From DASVEE01 sp036399695 (lineage in GTDB: Bacteria; Acidobacteriota; Thermoanaerobaculia; Gp7-AA8): DNA of 13,196 nucleotides. This document shows, one piece after another, positions 12,023 through 13,196 of the stretch. The notes beneath the pieces were generated by a model. That model saw only the letters and a program-made list of their open reading frames with translations, was not told where the DNA came from and searched no databases. The DNA is taken from assembly GCA_036399695.1 (NCBI GenBank), contig DASWMP010000025.1, positions 1-13,196 of the forward strand. The letters are read 5' to 3'. The translations under genes were made by a program, and so were the position numbers. Each line of letters begins with the position of its first letter. The first letter of the stretch is position 1.

Positions 12023-13196
12023 GTGAACCTGCTCCACCTGTTCGACCTCTCGCTGAAAGCGCGCTCAGGCCAGCCGGCGCTCGAATGGAACGGCGAGACC
12101 TACACCTTCGGCGAGCTCGACGTCCGATCCGACCGCACCGCGGCCGCCTTGCGTGCGCACGGGTTCGTGCAGGGGGACCGGCTGTGCGTGCAGCTCGCGA
12201 ACAGCGTCGAGCTGATCGACCTCTACCTGGCCTGCGTGAAGCTGGGGGTGATCTTCGTCCCCGTCAACGTGCTGTACCGGGAGCGGGAAGTGGCGCACAT
12301 CGTCAACGACGCCGAGCCGCGGCTGTTCCTCACCGAGCCGCTGCCGGTCGAGTCCACCACCGGGACGATTCCCCGCCCCACGTTCGACGGCGACACGCCC
12401 GCGGCGATCATCTACACCTCGGGCACGACCGGCGCGTCGAAGGGCGCTGTGCTCACGCACAACAACTTCGCCGCGAACGGGGTGAACCTGGTGACGAGCT
12501 GGCAGATCACGGACCGAGACCGTTTCCTCCTGCCGCTCCCGCTCTTCCACATCCACGCCCTCGGCAACGGCCTGCACTCGTGGCTTCTCAGCGGGTGCCG
12601 GATGCGGCTGCTCGAACGCTTCGATCACCGTACCGCCGCCGATGAGCTCCTCGATTTCCAGCCGACGCTCTTCTTCGGCGTGCCGACGGTCTACGTGCGC
12701 CTGCTGGAGACGCCGCCGGACGTCGCGAAAAGGATCGGCGCACCGATGCGTCTCTTCGTCTCCGGCTCCGCGCCGCTCGCGGCCGACGTGCTGGAACGCT
12801 TCCGCGATCTCTTCGGCCAGACGATCCTGGAGCGCTACGGGATGACCGAGACGTTCATGACGGTCAGCAATCCGTATGTCGGTGAGCGCCGCCCCGGCAC
12901 GATCGGCGTGCCGCTCCCCGGCGTCTCGATCCGCATCGAAGGGGACGAGCTGCTGGTCAAAGGGCCGACCGTCTTCAGCGGCTACTGGCGCCGCACGACC
13001 GACGCCTTCACCGCGGACGGTTTCTTCCGCACCGGCGACCTGGCCACGCGCGGTGCCGACGGCTACATCACGCTGCGCGGACGGAGGAGCGACGTCATCA
13101 TCTCGGCCGGCTTCAACATCTATCCGCGCGAGATCGAGGAACTGCTCGCTCTGCAACCGGGCGTAACCGAGGCCGCGGTGGTCGGCGTGAAGGATG
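12023..13196 (+). CDS. AMP-binding acyl-CoA synthetase, malonyl-CoA synthetase-like (partial)
   Basis: The first 391 residues of an adenylate-forming enzyme that activates a carboxylic acid with ATP and couples it to CoA. It is cut by the window end, before the final C-terminal catalytic lysine region. Motifs: P-loop YTSGTTGASKGAVLTH (131-146), PLPLFHIHALGNGLH (171-185), ERYGMTET (270-277), FFRTGDLA (335-341) and GRRSDVIISAGFNIYPREIEE (353-373 region). SNPYVGERRPGTIGVPLPG (282-300) is very like malonyl-CoA synthetases of the MatB type, which accept malonate or methylmalonate; medium- or long-chain ligase is the alternative. The start is GTG at 12023, the only good choice, since an in-frame TAA lies at 12011-12013. 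No clear Shine-Dalgarno is seen. No malonate transporter or decarboxylase is visible in the window. Confidence 0.9.
   Translation, partial: MNLLHLFDLSLKARSGQPALEWNGETYTFGELDVRSDRTAAALRAHGFVQGDRLCVQLANSVELIDLYLACVKLGVIFVPVNVLYREREVAHIVNDAEPRLFLTEPLPVESTTGTIPRPTFDGDTPAAIIYTSGTTGASKGAVLTHNNFAANGVNLVTSWQITDRDRFLLPLPLFHIHALGNGLHSWLLSGCRMRLLERFDHRTAADELLDFQPTLFFGVPTVYVRLLETPPDVAKRIGAPMRLFVSGSAPLAADVLERFRDLFGQTILERYGMTETFMTVSNPYVGERRPGTIGVPLPGVSIRIEGDELLVKGPTVFSGYWRRTTDAFTADGFFRTGDLATRGADGYITLRGRRSDVIISAGFNIYPREIEELLALQPGVTEAAVVGVKD

Noticed and set aside
12065..13156. Long minus-strand open frame over the acyl-CoA synthetase
   Set aside because: The opposite strand carries a full set of AMP-binding motifs in order; the minus frame has none.

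Overview
The window is GC-rich, tightly packed bacterial chromosome with 13 protein genes on both strands. One runs off the right end. No tRNA, rRNA, insertion sequence, phage gene or CRISPR array was seen. Gene content is that of a free-living heterotroph. The dispersed short palindromes and heptamer repeats resemble those I recall from environmental Acidobacteriota and similar soil lineages. That placement is an inference, because no phylogenetic marker is present.

Layout, left to right: TerC-family membrane protein (-), nucleotidyltransferase-fold protein (-), secreted M19 dipeptidase (+), a 309-bp nested palindrome, PAS-GAF histidine kinase (-), erythromycin-esterase-like hydrolase (-), SGNH-hydrolase lipoprotein (-), Crp/Fnr-type regulator (+), membrane-anchored rhodanese (+), archease (+), RtcB RNA ligase (+), a cloverleaf-like palindrome, class II aldolase (-), small Pro/Gln-rich lipoprotein (+), and a malonyl-CoA-synthetase-like AMP-binding enzyme (+, partial).

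The main discovery is the rhodanese. A conventional reading stops it at a TGA at 8621-8623, cutting the domain in its active-site loop. Read through as selenocysteine, the frame continues 42 codons to TAG at 8750-8752 and restores the C-terminal half of a rhodanese, including a GGFTAW signature. The active-site loop becomes Cys-Thr-Sec-Pro. A perfect 8-bp GC-rich stem with loop GGTGC lies 21 nt after the TGA, as expected for a bacterial SECIS element. The gene therefore appears to encode a selenoprotein tethered outside the inner membrane, just downstream of a Crp/Fnr-type regulator.

The second theme is repeats that fill the gaps between genes. Both convergent gene junctions hold large nested palindromes whose outer arms carry GGAGTGCGG/CCGCACTCC. 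Four gaps between co-directional genes hold inverted arrays of heptamers, three of TTTTTGG/TTGTTGG type and one of TTGGCGG/TAGGCAG type. A 22-nt hairpin unit built on GGACAGACA/TGTCTGTCC occurs three times, plus one degenerate copy. Most of these elements start within about 25 nt of a stop codon, and two contribute to or touch one.

Functional groupings: archease and RtcB form an RNA-repair pair. The esterase and histidine kinase are probably co-transcribed. The Crp-like regulator and selenoprotein rhodanese are 20 bp apart. The other genes look like independent housekeeping or accessory functions.
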